DNA of 64,000 bases from an uncultured Tropicimonas sp. (GCA_947495685.1 CANLZY010000020.1:49393-113392), one strand, 5' to 3'. Shown: positions 15,610-25,867, counted from the stretch's first letter. Translations and numbers: made by a program. Notes: a model not told the origin generated them from the sequence alone.

Positions 15610-17442
15610 CTACTCCTGAAGGACGTAGGTTCCGGGCGCGGCGCAGAGCGGCTTCAGCCCCTTGTCAGGCGCCCCCATCGCCGGCGGCGGCACCATCGTG
15701 CCGTCGCTGTTGGCCGTCAGGAAGTCCACCCAGACCGGCCACCAGGATCCGTCCTGGGGTTCGTGGTTGGCCAGCCAGGTATCGGGGTCCATGTAGTGAT
15801 GCTCGATCGGACGGTGCCCATACCGGAACCGCCGACGGGCATGGCCGGGTTCTGACAGGATGCCGGCGTTGTGCCCGCCCGAGGTCAGCACGAAGGTTTG
15901 GTCGGCCTCGTTGAACAGCCCGATCTTGTAGACCGATTTCCACGGCGCGATGTGGTCCTTTTCCGTTCCCAGAACAAAGAACGGTGCCGAGATGTCGCGC
16001 AGGGCAATTACCTTGTCCTCCACCGCGAACCGCCCACCCGACAGGCGGTTTTCAAGAAACAGGCTGCGCAGGTATTGCGAATGCATCTTGTAGGGCATGC
16101 GGGTGGCATCCGCGTTCCACGCAGAGATGTCGAAGGGCTTTTCCTGCTCGCCCAACAGGTAGCGATTGATGGCGCGGGCCCAGATCAGGTCCTCGGCACG
16201 CAGGGCCTCGAAGGCACCCGACATCTGTTCCTGGTCCAGATAGCCCTGATCCCACATCATGTCTTCGAGATAGGCGATCTGGCTCTCGTCGAGGAACATC
16301 ATCACCTCGCCAGCCTCGGTAAAGTCGGTCTGGGCCGCCAGCAACGACACCGACGCAAGACGGGTATCGTGGTCTCGGGCCATGGTAGCCGCAGCAATCG
16401 ACAGGATGGTACCCCCCAGGCAATAGCCGCAGGCATGCACCTTCTGCTCCGGAACGATTGCCTCGATCGCATCGAGCGCCGCCATCACACCGCGCTTGCG
16501 GTAGTCGTCCAGCCCGACATTTGCATAGCTGGCGTCGGGATTGACCCAGGAGATGGTGAAGACGGTGAACCCCTGATCGACAAGGTACTTGATGACCGAG
16601 TTGGTCTGGCTGAGATCCAGAATGTAGTACTTCATGATCCAGGCCGGCACGATCAGGATCGGCTCGGCGTGCACAGACGTCGTTGTCGGTGTGTACTGGA
16701 TCAACTCCATCAGGTCATTGCGGAATACCACCTCGCCCGGCGTGCAGGCGATGTTCTCGCCCACCTTGAAGGCATCGGGGATCGGTTCCTTTTCGCCGGT
16801 CAGGTCCCGCACGAGGTCGTCCATGTAGGCCTTGCCGCCCGCGACGAGGTTCTGCCCGGAGGTTTCGAGTGTCTTGGCGATCACCTCGGGGTTGGTCAGC
16901 GGAAAGTTCGACGGTGACATCGCATCGAGGATCTGGCGCGATTGGAACGCCACCCGTTCGCTGGACTTGTGACGCATCCCGCGCACTTCGGTTGTGGCGG
17001 CGGTCCACCAATCCTCGATCGCAAGGAACCCTTGTTTCCAGACCGAAAACGGCGGCGCGTCCCAACCCTCGTGGCCAAACCGGCGATCGTCGGCCCGCGG
17101 CTGGAACCCGTCCCCGATGCCCATCATTCCCAGCCAGAACTTGCGGGTGTTTTCCACCGCCAGTTCGGCCAGTTCCTGTTGGCGCCCCGGGGCCTGCGAC
17201 AGGTGCTTGCCCCAGTCTGTCCAGGCTGCCTGTGACGCATTGATGGATACGCCGTTGGTGATCTGTGCGTTCTTGGCCCGAATGGATCGATCGAGGTTCT
17301 GGTATCGCCGGTTGGCGGCCTTTGGCGCCCCGTCGGAGGCCGGGCGAACCTTGGGCTTGAAGGGCCGGTTGGCCGGTGTCAGATCGCTGACAGGTGCCTG
17401 TTCCGGCACCTTGTCCGTAGCTTTTGAACTGCTCGTCGTCAT
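15610..17442 (-). CDS. phaC: Class I poly(3-hydroxyalkanoate) synthase
   Basis: PhaC polymerises hydroxyacyl-CoA monomers into storage granules. The 610-residue protein has the lipase-like box GYCLGG with nucleophile Cys341 (339-344), the region VLGTEKDHIAPWKSVY with the catalytic Asp, and GGHNAG with the catalytic His near residue 528. Length and the single subunit fit class I. The start at 17442 follows AAGGGG; the open frame continues far upstream only because of high GC. No phaA, phaB, phaP or phaR is next to it. A strong hairpin terminator follows. Confidence 0.95.
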   Translation of the reverse strand: MTTSSSKATDKVPEQAPVSDLTPANRPFKPKVRPASDGAPKAANRRYQNLDRSIRAKNAQITNGVSINASQAAWTDWGKHLSQAPGRQQELAELAVENTRKFWLGMMGIGDGFQPRADDRRFGHEGWDAPPFSVWKQGFLAIEDWWTAATTEVRGMRHKSSERVAFQSRQILDAMSPSNFPLTNPEVIAKTLETSGQNLVAGGKAYMDDLVRDLTGEKEPIPDAFKVGENIACTPGEVVFRNDLMELIQYTPTTTSVHAEPILIVPAWIMKYYILDLSQTNSVIKYLVDQGFTVFTISWVNPDASYANVGLDDYRKRGVMAALDAIEAIVPEQKVHACGYCLGGTILSIAAATMARDHDTRLASVSLLAAQTDFTEAGEVMMFLDESQIAYLEDMMWDQGYLDQEQMSGAFEALRAEDLIWARAINRYLLGEQEKPFDISAWNADATRMPYKMHSQYLRSLFLENRLSGGRFAVEDKVIALRDISAPFFVLGTEKDHIAPWKSVYKIGLFNEADQTFVLTSGGHNAGILSEPGHARRRFRYGHRPIEHHYMDPDTWLANHEPQDGSWWPVWVDFLTANSDGTMVPPPAMGAPDKGLKPLCAAPGTYVLQE

Positions 17443-17748
17443 GGTAACCCCTTGGACTAACGCCACATGCTGCAGCGCCACCCTTCGGCGCCGCGACGCA
17501 GCAATCGGTTTATCGCCCCGATCCGGGCCGATGTAACTGCGACCATCGTTCACCGTTAGCGCCACAATGGCCGACTCTCGTCTGATCACCCAGTCCAACC
17601 ACAGAAACGTAAAGGATTCGGTTACCATGTTCGTCCTGCGCCGACTGGACGGCTTTGACACCGGCCCGTTGGTGGAGGAAGGTACACTTGGATGACGCGG
17701 CATCAGGATTGGCCGCGCCCGACTCGAAATCTGGGAAAGGTTGAGGCC
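17443..17748. other. Divergent intergenic region phaC / Gfo-Idh-MocA gene
   Basis: About 305 bases hold the promoters of two divergent genes. I see no coding sequence with a ribosome binding site and no strong dyad. The open frames crossing it are extensions of the neighbouring genes. Confidence 0.4.
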
Positions 17749-18717
17749 ATGGACGTGATCCGATGGGGCATTCTGGGGGCATCGAATTTTGCTCGTCAAC
17801 ACATGGGGCCCGCCATTCACTCTGCGCGGGGCGCAAAGGTGCAAGCTCTGGCCAGTTCTTCGGCCGAAAAGGCCGCGGTCTTTGCCGACCTGTTTCCCGG
17901 TATCGTGGTGCACGACAGCTATGACGCCCTGCTGGCCGATCCGGAAATCGATGCCGTCTACATTCCACTGCCCAATCACATGCATGTGGAATGGTCGCTG
18001 AAGGCGCTGGCCGCCGGCAAGGCCGTGCTGTGCGAAAAACCCATGGCGCTGGCCGCCGACCAGTTCGACAGCCTGATCGCGGCCCGGGATGCCACCGGAT
18101 CGTTGGCGGCAGAGGCGTATATGGTGGTGCACCACCCGCAATGGCAGCGCACCCGGACCCTGATCGCGGATGGCGCCATCGGCACCTTGCGGCAGGTGAC
18201 AGGCGCCTTCACTTTCAACAACCAGGATGCCAACAACATCCGCAACAAGGCCGAAACCGGCGGCGGCGCGCTGCGCGACATCGGGGTCTACCCGATCGGC
18301 AGCACGCGGTTCGCCACGGGCGAAGAACCCATTTCGGCAGGGGCACGGAACACCTGGGAAAACGGGTTTGACACCGTCTCGCGTGCGGCTCTGGAATTCC
18401 CCTCGTTCCACTTCAACATGATGGTTTCCACCCGGATGGCCCCCTATCAGGAGATGGTTTTCCATGGCGACACAGGGGTTCTGCGGCTGGATTATCCGTT
18501 CAACGCCAATGTGCACGGCGAGGCACGGCTGGATCTGTTGCGGGCGGGGAACGAGACCTTGACCGAACGTTGGCCGGGCGTGAACCATTACGTCCTGCAG
18601 GTAGAAGCCTTTGGCGACAGCCTGCGCTCCGGCACCCCCTACCCCTGCCCGCTGGAGTTCAGCCGCGGCACCCAAAGGGCGATGGACATGATCTTTGCCG
18701 CAGATCCGGCACCGTAG
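17749..18717 (+). CDS. Gfo/Idh/MocA family oxidoreductase
   Basis: A 322-residue NAD(P)-dependent dehydrogenase. It starts with the Rossmann motif [16 protein letters not shown] (4-19) and has the family EKP motif, [13 protein letters not shown], followed by an alpha/beta substrate domain with [14 protein letters not shown], where the conserved D-x-G-x-Y-x-x motif holds the catalytic region. Relatives oxidise sugars or inositols; the substrate is unknown. The start at 17749 has GGAAAGG upstream. It stands alone. Confidence 0.9.
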   Translation: MDVIRWGILGASNFARQHMGPAIHSARGAKVQALASSSAEKAAVFADLFPGIVVHDSYDALLADPEIDAVYIPLPNHMHVEWSLKALAAGKAVLCEKPMALAADQFDSLIAARDATGSLAAEAYMVVHHPQWQRTRTLIADGAIGTLRQVTGAFTFNNQDANNIRNKAETGGGALRDIGVYPIGSTRFATGEEPISAGARNTWENGFDTVSRAALEFPSFHFNMMVSTRMAPYQEMVFHGDTGVLRLDYPFNANVHGEARLDLLRAGNETLTERWPGVNHYVLQVEAFGDSLRSGTPYPCPLEFSRGTQRAMDMIFAADPAP

Positions 18718-19298
18718 CCTTCGGCATGCCCCACCAAGTGGGCGCCAGATTCGGCACCAACCGTCCGCCCGTGTTTCATGGGCTGACGGAGTTTCGCCAC
18801 CGCACGCCGCGCGGGGAACCTCGGGCCCAGGACCCGGAACGGGTCTTCGCGGGGGCACCTTGCGGGTCGGTGCCTCGTTGAGGCCCAGAGCCAGAAACCT
18901 CTATGGCAACGTGGCCAGTTTCGACGTGCCCAAGGCCCGCGCGCAGGAGACGTCCACGTCGGAGCATGACGAGACCTGCTGCTCGCCTATGACGCCCCAG
19001 TGTCCAACCGGGGCAAATGCCGGTTGGTCAGAACCGACGGGTGGCGAGCACAATGATATTGTCCGTCGTCTCCGACGACGTCTCTTGATGGATGTGACCC
19101 GCCATACGTCTTGCAACGAGGGAACCATCCCCGCGACGTCCCCAAAGTACGCATGTCACCTCCGCCCAACAGATCCGACCCGAGAAACGCGTGAAAACTG
19201 ACCCCATGCCCCCCCCAGGATGCACTTCATCGGCCACTCGGTGTTGATCGCTGCGACAGAAGCGATAGGCTCGCCTTGCATCACCATCGGAGTCCCGA
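18718..19298. other. 580-base stretch without a recognised gene
   Basis: No open frame here carries a family I know or a convincing ribosome binding site. Two short hairpins that exclude each other lie at 18854-18874 (GGCACC/GGTGCC) and 18872-18884 (GCCTC-GTT-GAGGC), and a CGTCG/CGACG hairpin is near 19065. It may be a decayed gene or hold a small RNA; the sequence does not decide. Confidence 0.4.
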
Positions 19299-19598
19299 AT
19301 GCGGAACGAAAAAATCGACGGGCGCCTTCATGGCCCCCAGCCCGACCCCGAACACCCGGATTCCCTGTTTCTCCGGCTGGTCTATATGGTGATCCTGTAT
19401 TTCATGATCGGAATCGCCAACACGATCCTTGTCGTGGCGACGATCGTGCAGGTGGTCATCATGTTGCTCAACAAGCGCGAACCAAACGAGCGGCTGGCCG
19501 ATTTCGGCACCGATCTGGGGATCTGGATCGCCAAGGCGGCCCGTTACCAGACCGCCGCCAGCGAGGTAAAACCCTGGCCCTGGACCGAACTGGATTAG
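19299..19598 (+). CDS. DUF4389-like membrane protein
   Basis: A 99-residue protein with one or two membrane helices (about 25-58, LFLRLVYMVILYFMIGI and ILVVATIVQVVIMLL), followed by EPNERLADFGTDLGIWIAKAARYQT and EVKPWPW. This order of hydrophobic hairpin, PNE-x-L, and a C-terminal KPFPF-like motif is the DUF4389 pattern. Function unknown. It converges with rpiB; a small GC-rich hairpin lies between them near 19620-19636. Confidence 0.82.
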   Translation: MRNEKIDGRLHGPQPDPEHPDSLFLRLVYMVILYFMIGIANTILVVATIVQVVIMLLNKREPNERLADFGTDLGIWIAKAARYQTAASEVKPWPWTELD

Positions 19599-19670
19599 AA
19601 CGACAGGCGAGAGCGAACCGGGCGATACGCGCGCCCGTAGGGTTATACAAAAGGTCGGAGGACGGGCGTC

Positions 19671-20120
19671 CTACTCTTCCAGCGCACTGATCATATCGAC
19701 CCTTGTCGCGTGCCGGCCGCCCTCAAAGCGGGCTTTCAGGAACGCATCGACGATCTCGAGCGCCAGCCCTTCGCCCACGACGCGCGCGCCGATGGACAGG
19801 ATGTTGGCGTCGTTGTGCTCGCGGATCATGCGGGCCGAGAAGGTGTCGCCGCACACGCCGCAGCGGATGCCCTTGACCTTGTTCGCCGCCATCATGATGC
19901 CTTGTCCGGTACCGCATAGGATGATGCCAAGATGGCAATCACCGGAGGCAACGAGCCGTGCCGCCGCCGCGCCGTGTTCGGGGTAATGAGTGCTTTCCGG
20001 CGTCATCGGCCCGATGTCGCTTACGACCCAGCCTTGTGCCTCGATGTGATCGGCAATGGCGCGCCGCAGTTGAATGGCGGAATGGTCGCTGGAGAGGGCG
20101 ATACGGTTGTTGGGTGTCAT
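19671..20120 (-). CDS. rpiB: Ribose 5-phosphate isomerase B (RpiB/LacAB family)
   Basis: It interconverts ribulose 5-phosphate and ribose 5-phosphate. The 149-residue protein has the family start RIALSSDHSAIQLRRAI (6-22), the strand-loop with the general base Cys in GIILCGTGQGIMMAANK, and HNDANILSIGARVVG. Related LacA/LacB and sugar-phosphate isomerases share this fold, so another sugar phosphate is possible. It is a single gene facing away from pepF. Confidence 0.92.
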   Translation of the reverse strand: MTPNNRIALSSDHSAIQLRRAIADHIEAQGWVVSDIGPMTPESTHYPEHGAAAARLVASGDCHLGIILCGTGQGIMMAANKVKGIRCGVCGDTFSARMIREHNDANILSIGARVVGEGLALEIVDAFLKARFEGGRHATRVDMISALEE

Positions 20121-20352
20121 CGAACGGTTCCTGTGGCTGTCCCGAGCGCCCGACCAAAGCCAGTGGGCGCAGTCTGCTCATTCCTTGATACGGGTCTCCG
20201 ACAGATTGTGTCGGAGGCCCGCAGTGTCGACGTCCCTGCTGTTGGGGACCTGCGCCTCTGGCAGGCCCGCCGCGACGGTCCTGGCCGGGAAATCTGCGCA
20301 CTAATTCCGGTGGCGCGGGGCGGCCGGGGTCTCCGGCCAGCCCCAGGGGGCC

Positions 20353-22179
20353 TCAACCCTCCATCGCCTCAAGCTCGTCGATCATGCCAGAGATCATGCT
20401 GAGGCCCTTGTCCCAGAAGGTCGGGTCGGTTGCATCGAGGCCGAAGGGTGCAAGAAGCTCCTTGTGATGCTTGGAGCCGCCGGCCTTCAGCATCTCGAAA
20501 TACTTCTCCTGGAAGTTCGGATCACCTTCTTCGTAGACGGCATAGAGCGCGTTCACCAACCCGTCGCCAAAGGCATAGGCATAAACGTAGAACGGCGAAT
20601 GCACGAAATGCGGGATGTAGGACCAGAAGGTCTCGTACCCGTCCATGAAGGTGAACGCCGGGCCGAGGCTCTCGCCCTGTACAGACATCCACAGCGCGTT
20701 GATTTCATCCGGCGTCAGCTCGCCATGGGCACGGGCTTCGTGCAGCTTGCACTCGAAATCATAGAACGCGATCTGGCGCACGACCGTGTTGATCATGTCC
20801 TCGACCTTTCCCGCCAGCAGCACCTTGCGCTCTGCCTGGTCCTTGGCCCCGGCCAGCAGCTTGCGAAAGGTCAGCATCTCGCCAAAGACCGATGCGGTCT
20901 CGGCCAGGGTCAGCGGAGTCGAAGCAAGCAACTCACCCTGCCCGGCCGCCAGAACCTGGTGCACGCCGTGGCCCAGTTCGTGCGCGAGGGTCATGACATC
21001 GCGCGGCTTGCCGAGATAGTTGAGCATCACGTAGGGATGCACCTCGACCACCGTCGGATGCGCAAAAGCTCCCGGCGCCTTGCCCGGCTTCACGCCGGCG
21101 TCGATCCACCCCTTGGTAAAGAACGGCTCGGCGATCTCGGCCATGCGCGGGCTGAAGCCGGAATAGGCCGTCATCACGGTCTCGCGGGCTTCGTCCCAAT
21201 CGACCAGGCGGTCTGTTTCCATCGGTAGGGGCGCGTTGCGGTCCCAGACCTCCAGGACGTCCAACCCCAGCCACTTGCGCTTCAACTCGTAGTACCGGTG
21301 CGACAGCTTCGGATAGGCCGCGACCACCGCGTTGCGAAGCGCCTCGACCACTTCCGGCTCGACATGGTTTGCCAGGTGGCGGCCGGTCTGCGGCGTCGGC
21401 ATGCCACGCCAGCGGTCCTCGATTTCCTTCTCCTTGGCCAACGTGTTGTGCACGCGGGCAAACAGCTTCACGTTGTCCCCGAACACGCGCGCCAGCTCGC
21501 GGCTGGCGGCTTCGCGCAGGTCCCGATCCTGATCCGTCAGGAAATTCAGCGTCGCTTCAAGGCTGTAGACCTCGCCCTGCACGACGAATTCCAACCCCGC
21601 CATGGTCTCGTCGAACAACCGGTTCCACGCCGCTGCGCCGACCGTGGACTGATCGTGCAGGAACTTTTCCAGCTCGTCCGACAGCTGATAGGGCTTCATC
21701 GCGCGCAGCCGGTCGAACACGGGCTTGAACCGGAACAGGGCACCGTCTTCGTTCAGCAGGTGCTCCAGCCGGTCATCTTCGATCCGGTTCAGCTCCAGCG
21801 TGAAAAACACCAGCGGCGTGGTGAAGTTGGTGATCTTTTCCTGGCAATTCCCCAGGAACTGCGCGCGCTCGGCATCAGTCGTGTTCTGGTAGTAACGCAG
21901 CCCGGCAAAGGACATGATGCGCCCGGCAATCACGTCGATCTTTTCGTAGCGCAACACGCAATCCAGCAACCCGCCAGCGTCCAGTTGGGCCAGCTTTCCT
22001 TCGTAGTCCTCGGCGAACGAAACGCAAGCGGCCTCCAGCCAGTCCATGTCACGTTTCAGCTCTACCGCGTCGGGCGACGCATAGAGATCGGTGAGATCCC
22101 AGACGGGCAGGTCTCCAAGGGCATCACCCGCACCGGCGATGTCAACGTCACGGGCGGGAACAGGCAGGGGCAGCATCAT
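20353..22179 (-). CDS. pepF: Oligoendopeptidase F (M3 family)
   Basis: A 608-residue zinc metallopeptidase of family M3 that cuts short peptides in the cytoplasm. The zinc motif is HELGH (400-404), and the second Glu ligand should lie in the following PLTLAETASVFGE segment. Length and lack of a signal peptide fit PepF. Two adjacent ATG codons begin the frame; GAGG is upstream of both. A GC-rich hairpin (20322-20338) follows the stop but has no T run. Confidence 0.94.
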   Translation of the reverse strand: MMLPLPVPARDVDIAGAGDALGDLPVWDLTDLYASPDAVELKRDMDWLEAACVSFAEDYEGKLAQLDAGGLLDCVLRYEKIDVIAGRIMSFAGLRYYQNTTDAERAQFLGNCQEKITNFTTPLVFFTLELNRIEDDRLEHLLNEDGALFRFKPVFDRLRAMKPYQLSDELEKFLHDQSTVGAAAWNRLFDETMAGLEFVVQGEVYSLEATLNFLTDQDRDLREAASRELARVFGDNVKLFARVHNTLAKEKEIEDRWRGMPTPQTGRHLANHVEPEVVEALRNAVVAAYPKLSHRYYELKRKWLGLDVLEVWDRNAPLPMETDRLVDWDEARETVMTAYSGFSPRMAEIAEPFFTKGWIDAGVKPGKAPGAFAHPTVVEVHPYVMLNYLGKPRDVMTLAHELGHGVHQVLAAGQGELLASTPLTLAETASVFGEMLTFRKLLAGAKDQAERKVLLAGKVEDMINTVVRQIAFYDFECKLHEARAHGELTPDEINALWMSVQGESLGPAFTFMDGYETFWSYIPHFVHSPFYVYAYAFGDGLVNALYAVYEEGDPNFQEKYFEMLKAGGSKHHKELLAPFGLDATDPTFWDKGLSMISGMIDELEAMEG

Positions 22180-22315
22180 CTTGGAAACCTCGTTTTAGGG
22201 TAATCCCCACTTAAGGCCGGGCAACCACTGGCTTCAAGTCATGGTCTGCGGAAATCCCGATTGAAGTGGCCCTGTTTTCGGTCCACCGTCCCCGCGATGG
22301 AAGAGGAGAGACGAC

Positions 22316-23086
22316 ATGAGCGAGCGCGGATTGCGGCAACGGGTGCTGGACGGAGACCTCCTGGCGGGCACATTCCTCAAGACCCCGGCCATCGAACTGG
22401 TCGAGGTGCTGGCGATGTCGGGGCTCGATTTCCTGTGTCTGGACGGCGAACACGCCCCGTTTGACCGCGCCCGGACGGATGCCTGCCTTGCCATCGGACG
22501 CGCGCTTGGCCTGCCCATGCTGGTGCGCGTGCCAGCGGCGCGGGACGAATACATCCTGTCGGCGCTCGACAGTGGCGCCACCGGGATCGTCGTGCCGCAT
22601 GTTGACGACGTGCAGACCGCTGCCGTTGTGTCGAGTGCCGCGCGCTTCGGGCGTGGCGGGCGAGGCTATGCCGGCTCGACCCGTTGGGCCGGATTTGCCA
22701 CCCAGAAGATGCCCGACATCCTGGCACGATCCGCCGAAGAAACCCTGGTGATCGCCCAGATCGAGGACCCGGATGCGGTAAAGGAGGCTGATGCAATCGC
22801 CGCCGTGCCCGGTATCGACGCGCTGTTCCTTGGGCCGTCGGACCTGTCGGTCGCCTTTGGCAAGACAGACCTCGACAGCCCCGAACTCGCCGCAGCGTAC
22901 AAGACCGTCGGCGCTGCCTGCAAACGTCATGGCAAGGGCTATGCCAGCTGGGTGGCGGGCGCAGCGGGCGCAGCGGCCCTGCGGCCGCACGGCGTTTCGA
23001 TGTACTTTGCCGGTTCGGAACACAACTGGATGTTACAAGGTGCCCGGCAGGCCGCCACCGACATCCAGACCCTGCCACGGGATTAG
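22316..23086 (+). CDS. HpcH/HpaI family aldolase
   Basis: A 256-residue TIM-barrel aldolase of the class II pyruvate type. Seen are FLCLDGEHAPFDRA (38-51), with the metal-ligand Glu region, VPHVDDVQTAA, GYAGSTRWAGF, AQIEDPDAVKEADAIAAVPG and LFLGPSDLS. Relatives split 2-keto-3-deoxy acids or related hydroxyketoacids; the substrate is not clear. The start has AGGAGAGA upstream. It is divergent to pepF and stands alone. Confidence 0.9.
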   Translation: MSERGLRQRVLDGDLLAGTFLKTPAIELVEVLAMSGLDFLCLDGEHAPFDRARTDACLAIGRALGLPMLVRVPAARDEYILSALDSGATGIVVPHVDDVQTAAVVSSAARFGRGGRGYAGSTRWAGFATQKMPDILARSAEETLVIAQIEDPDAVKEADAIAAVPGIDALFLGPSDLSVAFGKTDLDSPELAAAYKTVGAACKRHGKGYASWVAGAAGAAALRPHGVSMYFAGSEHNWMLQGARQAATDIQTLPRD

Positions 23087-23227
23087 ATGCCAGCCTGACA
23101 CCCGAGTGCCCTGAGGGGAACAGCGCTGGCATCGCCGAGAGCAGGGCGTCGGCGGATGACCTTCATCAAGGCCTTCGCCGCTGTGTCTCGAGTTTTGCCC
23201 GCGTCGTGCGAATGGCCTGCCGCCAGA

Positions 23228-23485
23228 TCAGACAGTCGCGCCGATCCGGCGAATCATGCTGCCCAGCCCACCGAACACGGCGCCAACGATGATGGCGATC
23301 CCCATTTCCAGCGGCTCGGCATTGGCAAAGCTCATTCCGGCAAAGACAAACGTCTTGGCCACGCCCACCAAGGCCCCGAGAGCGCTTCCAACCAACGGGT
23401 TGCGGGTCATCATCCCGAACAGGACGCCCAGAATGCCGGGCAGGCTCAGGATATTTGCGGCGATTGTTCCGAGAATTTCGAGCAT
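23228..23485 (-). CDS. Small hydrophobic membrane protein, unknown
   Basis: An 85-residue, glycine-rich hydrophobic protein with about three membrane segments (LGTIAANILSLPGILGVLFG, then ALGALVGVAKTFVFAGMSFA, then MGIAIIVGAVFGGLGSMI). No charged motif or known family is visible. It lies just upstream of ribE on the same strand, about 90 bases beyond the direction of ribE transcription, so it is probably a separate unit. Confidence 0.65.
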   Translation of the reverse strand: MLEILGTIAANILSLPGILGVLFGMMTRNPLVGSALGALVGVAKTFVFAGMSFANAEPLEMGIAIIVGAVFGGLGSMIRRIGATV

Positions 23486-23574
23486 TGACCGGTTCCTTGC
23501 TGGTTCAGGATACCATCCTCCAAACCGGCTCCCACGTAAAGCCAGCTGAAGAAAACTGTGTTCGGGTTCTCGCG

Positions 23575-24162
23575 TCAGCCAGCTTCGGCCAACCGCGCCA
23601 CGTACCGGGCCAGCGTATCGATCTCCAGGTTGATCCGGTCGCCAACGGCAATCCGGCCCCAGGTCGTGACCTGCTTTGTATGGGGGATGAAGTTGATTCC
23701 GAAATCACGGCCCTGTACCTCGTTGACCGTCAAGGACGTGCCGTTCAAGGCCACTGATCCCTTGGGCGCGATGAACTTCGCCAGGTCGGCCGGTGCCCGA
23801 AAGGTCACGCGCGTGCTGTCACCCTCATCGAGCATCGCAACAATCTCGGCAACCCCGTCGACATGTCCGGACACGATGTGCCCCCCAAGTTCGTCGCCGA
23901 CGCGCAGCGATCGTTCCAGGTTGATGTGACCACCAGCGACCCAGTCGCCGATGTTCGTCTTCGACACCGTTTCGGCCGAGATATCGACATCGAACCAGTC
24001 GTTGCCCTTGTCGACCACTGTCAGGCAGACGCCACTGCAGGCAATCGACGCCCCCATGTCGACGCCGGCCATGTCATAGGACGTCCCGATCCTGGCCCGC
24101 AGGTCGCCACGATGCTCCAACTGCCTGATCTCGCCGATGTCTGTCACGATGCCGGTGAACAT
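23575..24162 (-). CDS. ribE: Riboflavin synthase alpha chain
   Basis: It dismutates two lumazine molecules (from RibH) to riboflavin. The 195-residue protein is a duplicated beta barrel: the N-terminal MFTGIVTDIGEI and the repeats GASIACSGVCLTVVD and GSVALNGTSLTVNEV, with GHIVSGHVDGVAEI between. The start at 24162 has AGGGAGAAGG upstream; the frame continues upstream to 24450 but without support. In this window ribE is separated from ribD by the three capsule genes and from ribB/ribH by over 20 kb. Confidence 0.96.
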   Translation of the reverse strand: MFTGIVTDIGEIRQLEHRGDLRARIGTSYDMAGVDMGASIACSGVCLTVVDKGNDWFDVDISAETVSKTNIGDWVAGGHINLERSLRVGDELGGHIVSGHVDGVAEIVAMLDEGDSTRVTFRAPADLAKFIAPKGSVALNGTSLTVNEVQGRDFGINFIPHTKQVTTWGRIAVGDRINLEIDTLARYVARLAEAG

Positions 24163-24362
24163 GGACCTTCTCCCTCTGATCGTTTCCAGCAGGTAGCGGC
24201 AGGCGCTCCGACGGGCAAGCATCAATGCCCATTCGGCACGCCCAGGGCGCGCCGATGCCGCATTTGTGGCGTCCCGCCATGCGAAAGAGGGGGTGCCGCG
24301 CAACACCACCCCCCTCGACATTGCGACCGTTCCCGGCATAGTCGAGGGTGCCCCGAGTAGAG

Positions 24363-25682
24363 ATGACCCGCCCTGTGACCAGCCCCGTCCCCCCCGATGC
24401 CCGACAAGTGACCCGCCGCTTCCTGTTCTTGCAAGGGCCGCACGGGCCATTCTTTTGCCAACTGGGCGACATGCTCCAACGGGCCGGCGCGCGCGTCTGG
24501 CGTGTTGGGTTCAACGCTGGCGATGCGGCGTTCTGGCCCGACAGGGCCACCTATGTCCCCTTTGACGCCCCGCCCGAGGCCTGGCCAGCGGCTCTGGAAC
24601 AGCTTCTGAAGGACAAGGACATCACAGACCTTGTCCTCTACGGCGACACCCGCCGCATCCATGCCGCGGCCATCCGTTGCGCCAAGAGCCGCGGCATCAC
24701 GGTACACGTTTTCGAGGAGGGCTATTTGCGGCCCTACTGGATCACCTACGAGCGGGGCGGATCGAACGGTCATTCGCGCCTGATCGACCTTGACCTGCCC
24801 GAGATGCGCAGCGCGCTGGCACAATCCGACATCGACCTGCCCGGCGCGCCCTCGCATTGGGGGGATACCCGCCAGCATATCTGGTTCGGGGCGCTGTATC
24901 ACTGGCACGTCATGTTCCGGAACCGGCGATACGCCAACTTCCGTCCGCATCGCGCCCTGACTGTGACGCAGGAGTTCAAGCTTCACCTGAAGCGGCTGAT
25001 GCTGCTGCCATTCCACGCCGTCGAGCGGTTGACCGCAACCCGCAGGATCACCCACGGCGATTTTCCCTATCACATGGCGCTCCTCCAACTTGAACACGAT
25101 TCCAGCTTTCAGCAGCACAGCCCCTTTGCCACGATGACCGATTTCCTGACGGTCTGTGTCGAAGGCTTCGCCAAGGGCGCGCCCAGCCATCACCACCTTG
25201 TCTTCAAGGCGCACCCGCTCGAAGACGGTCGCACCCCGTTGCAGGACGATATCCGCCGCCTTGCCGCCGAGCATGGCATCGCCGGCCGGGTTCACTTCGT
25301 TCGTGGCGGCAAGTTGGCGGCCCTGCTGGATCACGCCCGCAGCGCCGTCACCGTCAACTCCACCGCCGGGCAGCAGGTGCTGTGGCGCGGGTTGCCGATC
25401 AGGGTGTTCGGGACCGCCGTCTACGCCAAACCCGACTTCGTTTCGACCCAACCTTTGGCCGAATTCTTTTCCCGGCCGGGGCCGCCTGACAGCCGTGCCT
25501 ATCGCACCTTCCGCGCCTATCTGCTGGAAACATCGCAGGTGACGGGCGGTTTCTACTCCGCACGCGGTCGGCGGCAGCTGTTGCGCCAGGTCGTTGACAT
25601 GATGTTAGCTCCACACGACCCCTATGACGCCTTGGCCACCGGCAACGCCGCACCACGCCAACATCTGCAAGCGATCGGTTGA
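24363..25682 (+). CDS. kpsS: Capsular polysaccharide export protein, KpsS-like Kdo transferase
   Basis: A 439-residue protein like KpsS, which adds Kdo residues to the lipid anchor of group 2-type capsules. Typical pieces are RRFLFLQGPHGPFFCQLGDML (24-44; the first 20 residues shown by motif), DLVLYGDTRRIHA, VFEEGYLRPYWITYE, HHLVFKAHP and AVTVNSTAGQQVLWRGLP. The start at 24363 (second Met) is chosen because it lies in the usual place; the first Met at 24348 is possible. Divergent to ribE and followed by an export lipoprotein and kpsC. Confidence 0.88.
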   Translation: MTRPVTSPVPPDARQVTRRFLFLQGPHGPFFCQLGDMLQRAGARVWRVGFNAGDAAFWPDRATYVPFDAPPEAWPAALEQLLKDKDITDLVLYGDTRRIHAAAIRCAKSRGITVHVFEEGYLRPYWITYERGGSNGHSRLIDLDLPEMRSALAQSDIDLPGAPSHWGDTRQHIWFGALYHWHVMFRNRRYANFRPHRALTVTQEFKLHLKRLMLLPFHAVERLTATRRITHGDFPYHMALLQLEHDSSFQQHSPFATMTDFLTVCVEGFAKGAPSHHHLVFKAHPLEDGRTPLQDDIRRLAAEHGIAGRVHFVRGGKLAALLDHARSAVTVNSTAGQQVLWRGLPIRVFGTAVYAKPDFVSTQPLAEFFSRPGPPDSRAYRTFRAYLLETSQVTGGFYSARGRRQLLRQVVDMMLAPHDPYDALATGNAAPRQHLQAIG

Positions 25683-25867
25683 AATTGCGCGTCCTTTAGG
25701 GTGCTCTTTCGGCTTGATGCCGGCACAGCGACATCACCATGACAGCCCTTGCGCGGCACCTCGGCAACACTCCTGTCAGCGTTGAACCCCAGACTTCCTT
25801 TTCGCACGCGATCCTGTAGGGTTGGCGTCAAAACTTGAGGCAGAAATCCGTTCAAGGAGCCCGAGCA

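Noticed and set aside
17443..18858. N-terminal extension of phaC to 1082 residues
   Set aside because: The frame stays open by chance; PhaC starts at 17442 with a good ribosome binding site, and the extension is antisense to the Gfo/Idh/MocA gene.
20322..20338. Hairpin after pepF as terminator
   Set aside because: GGCCGG-GGTCT-CCGGCC is GC-rich but has no T run; evidence too weak to annotate.
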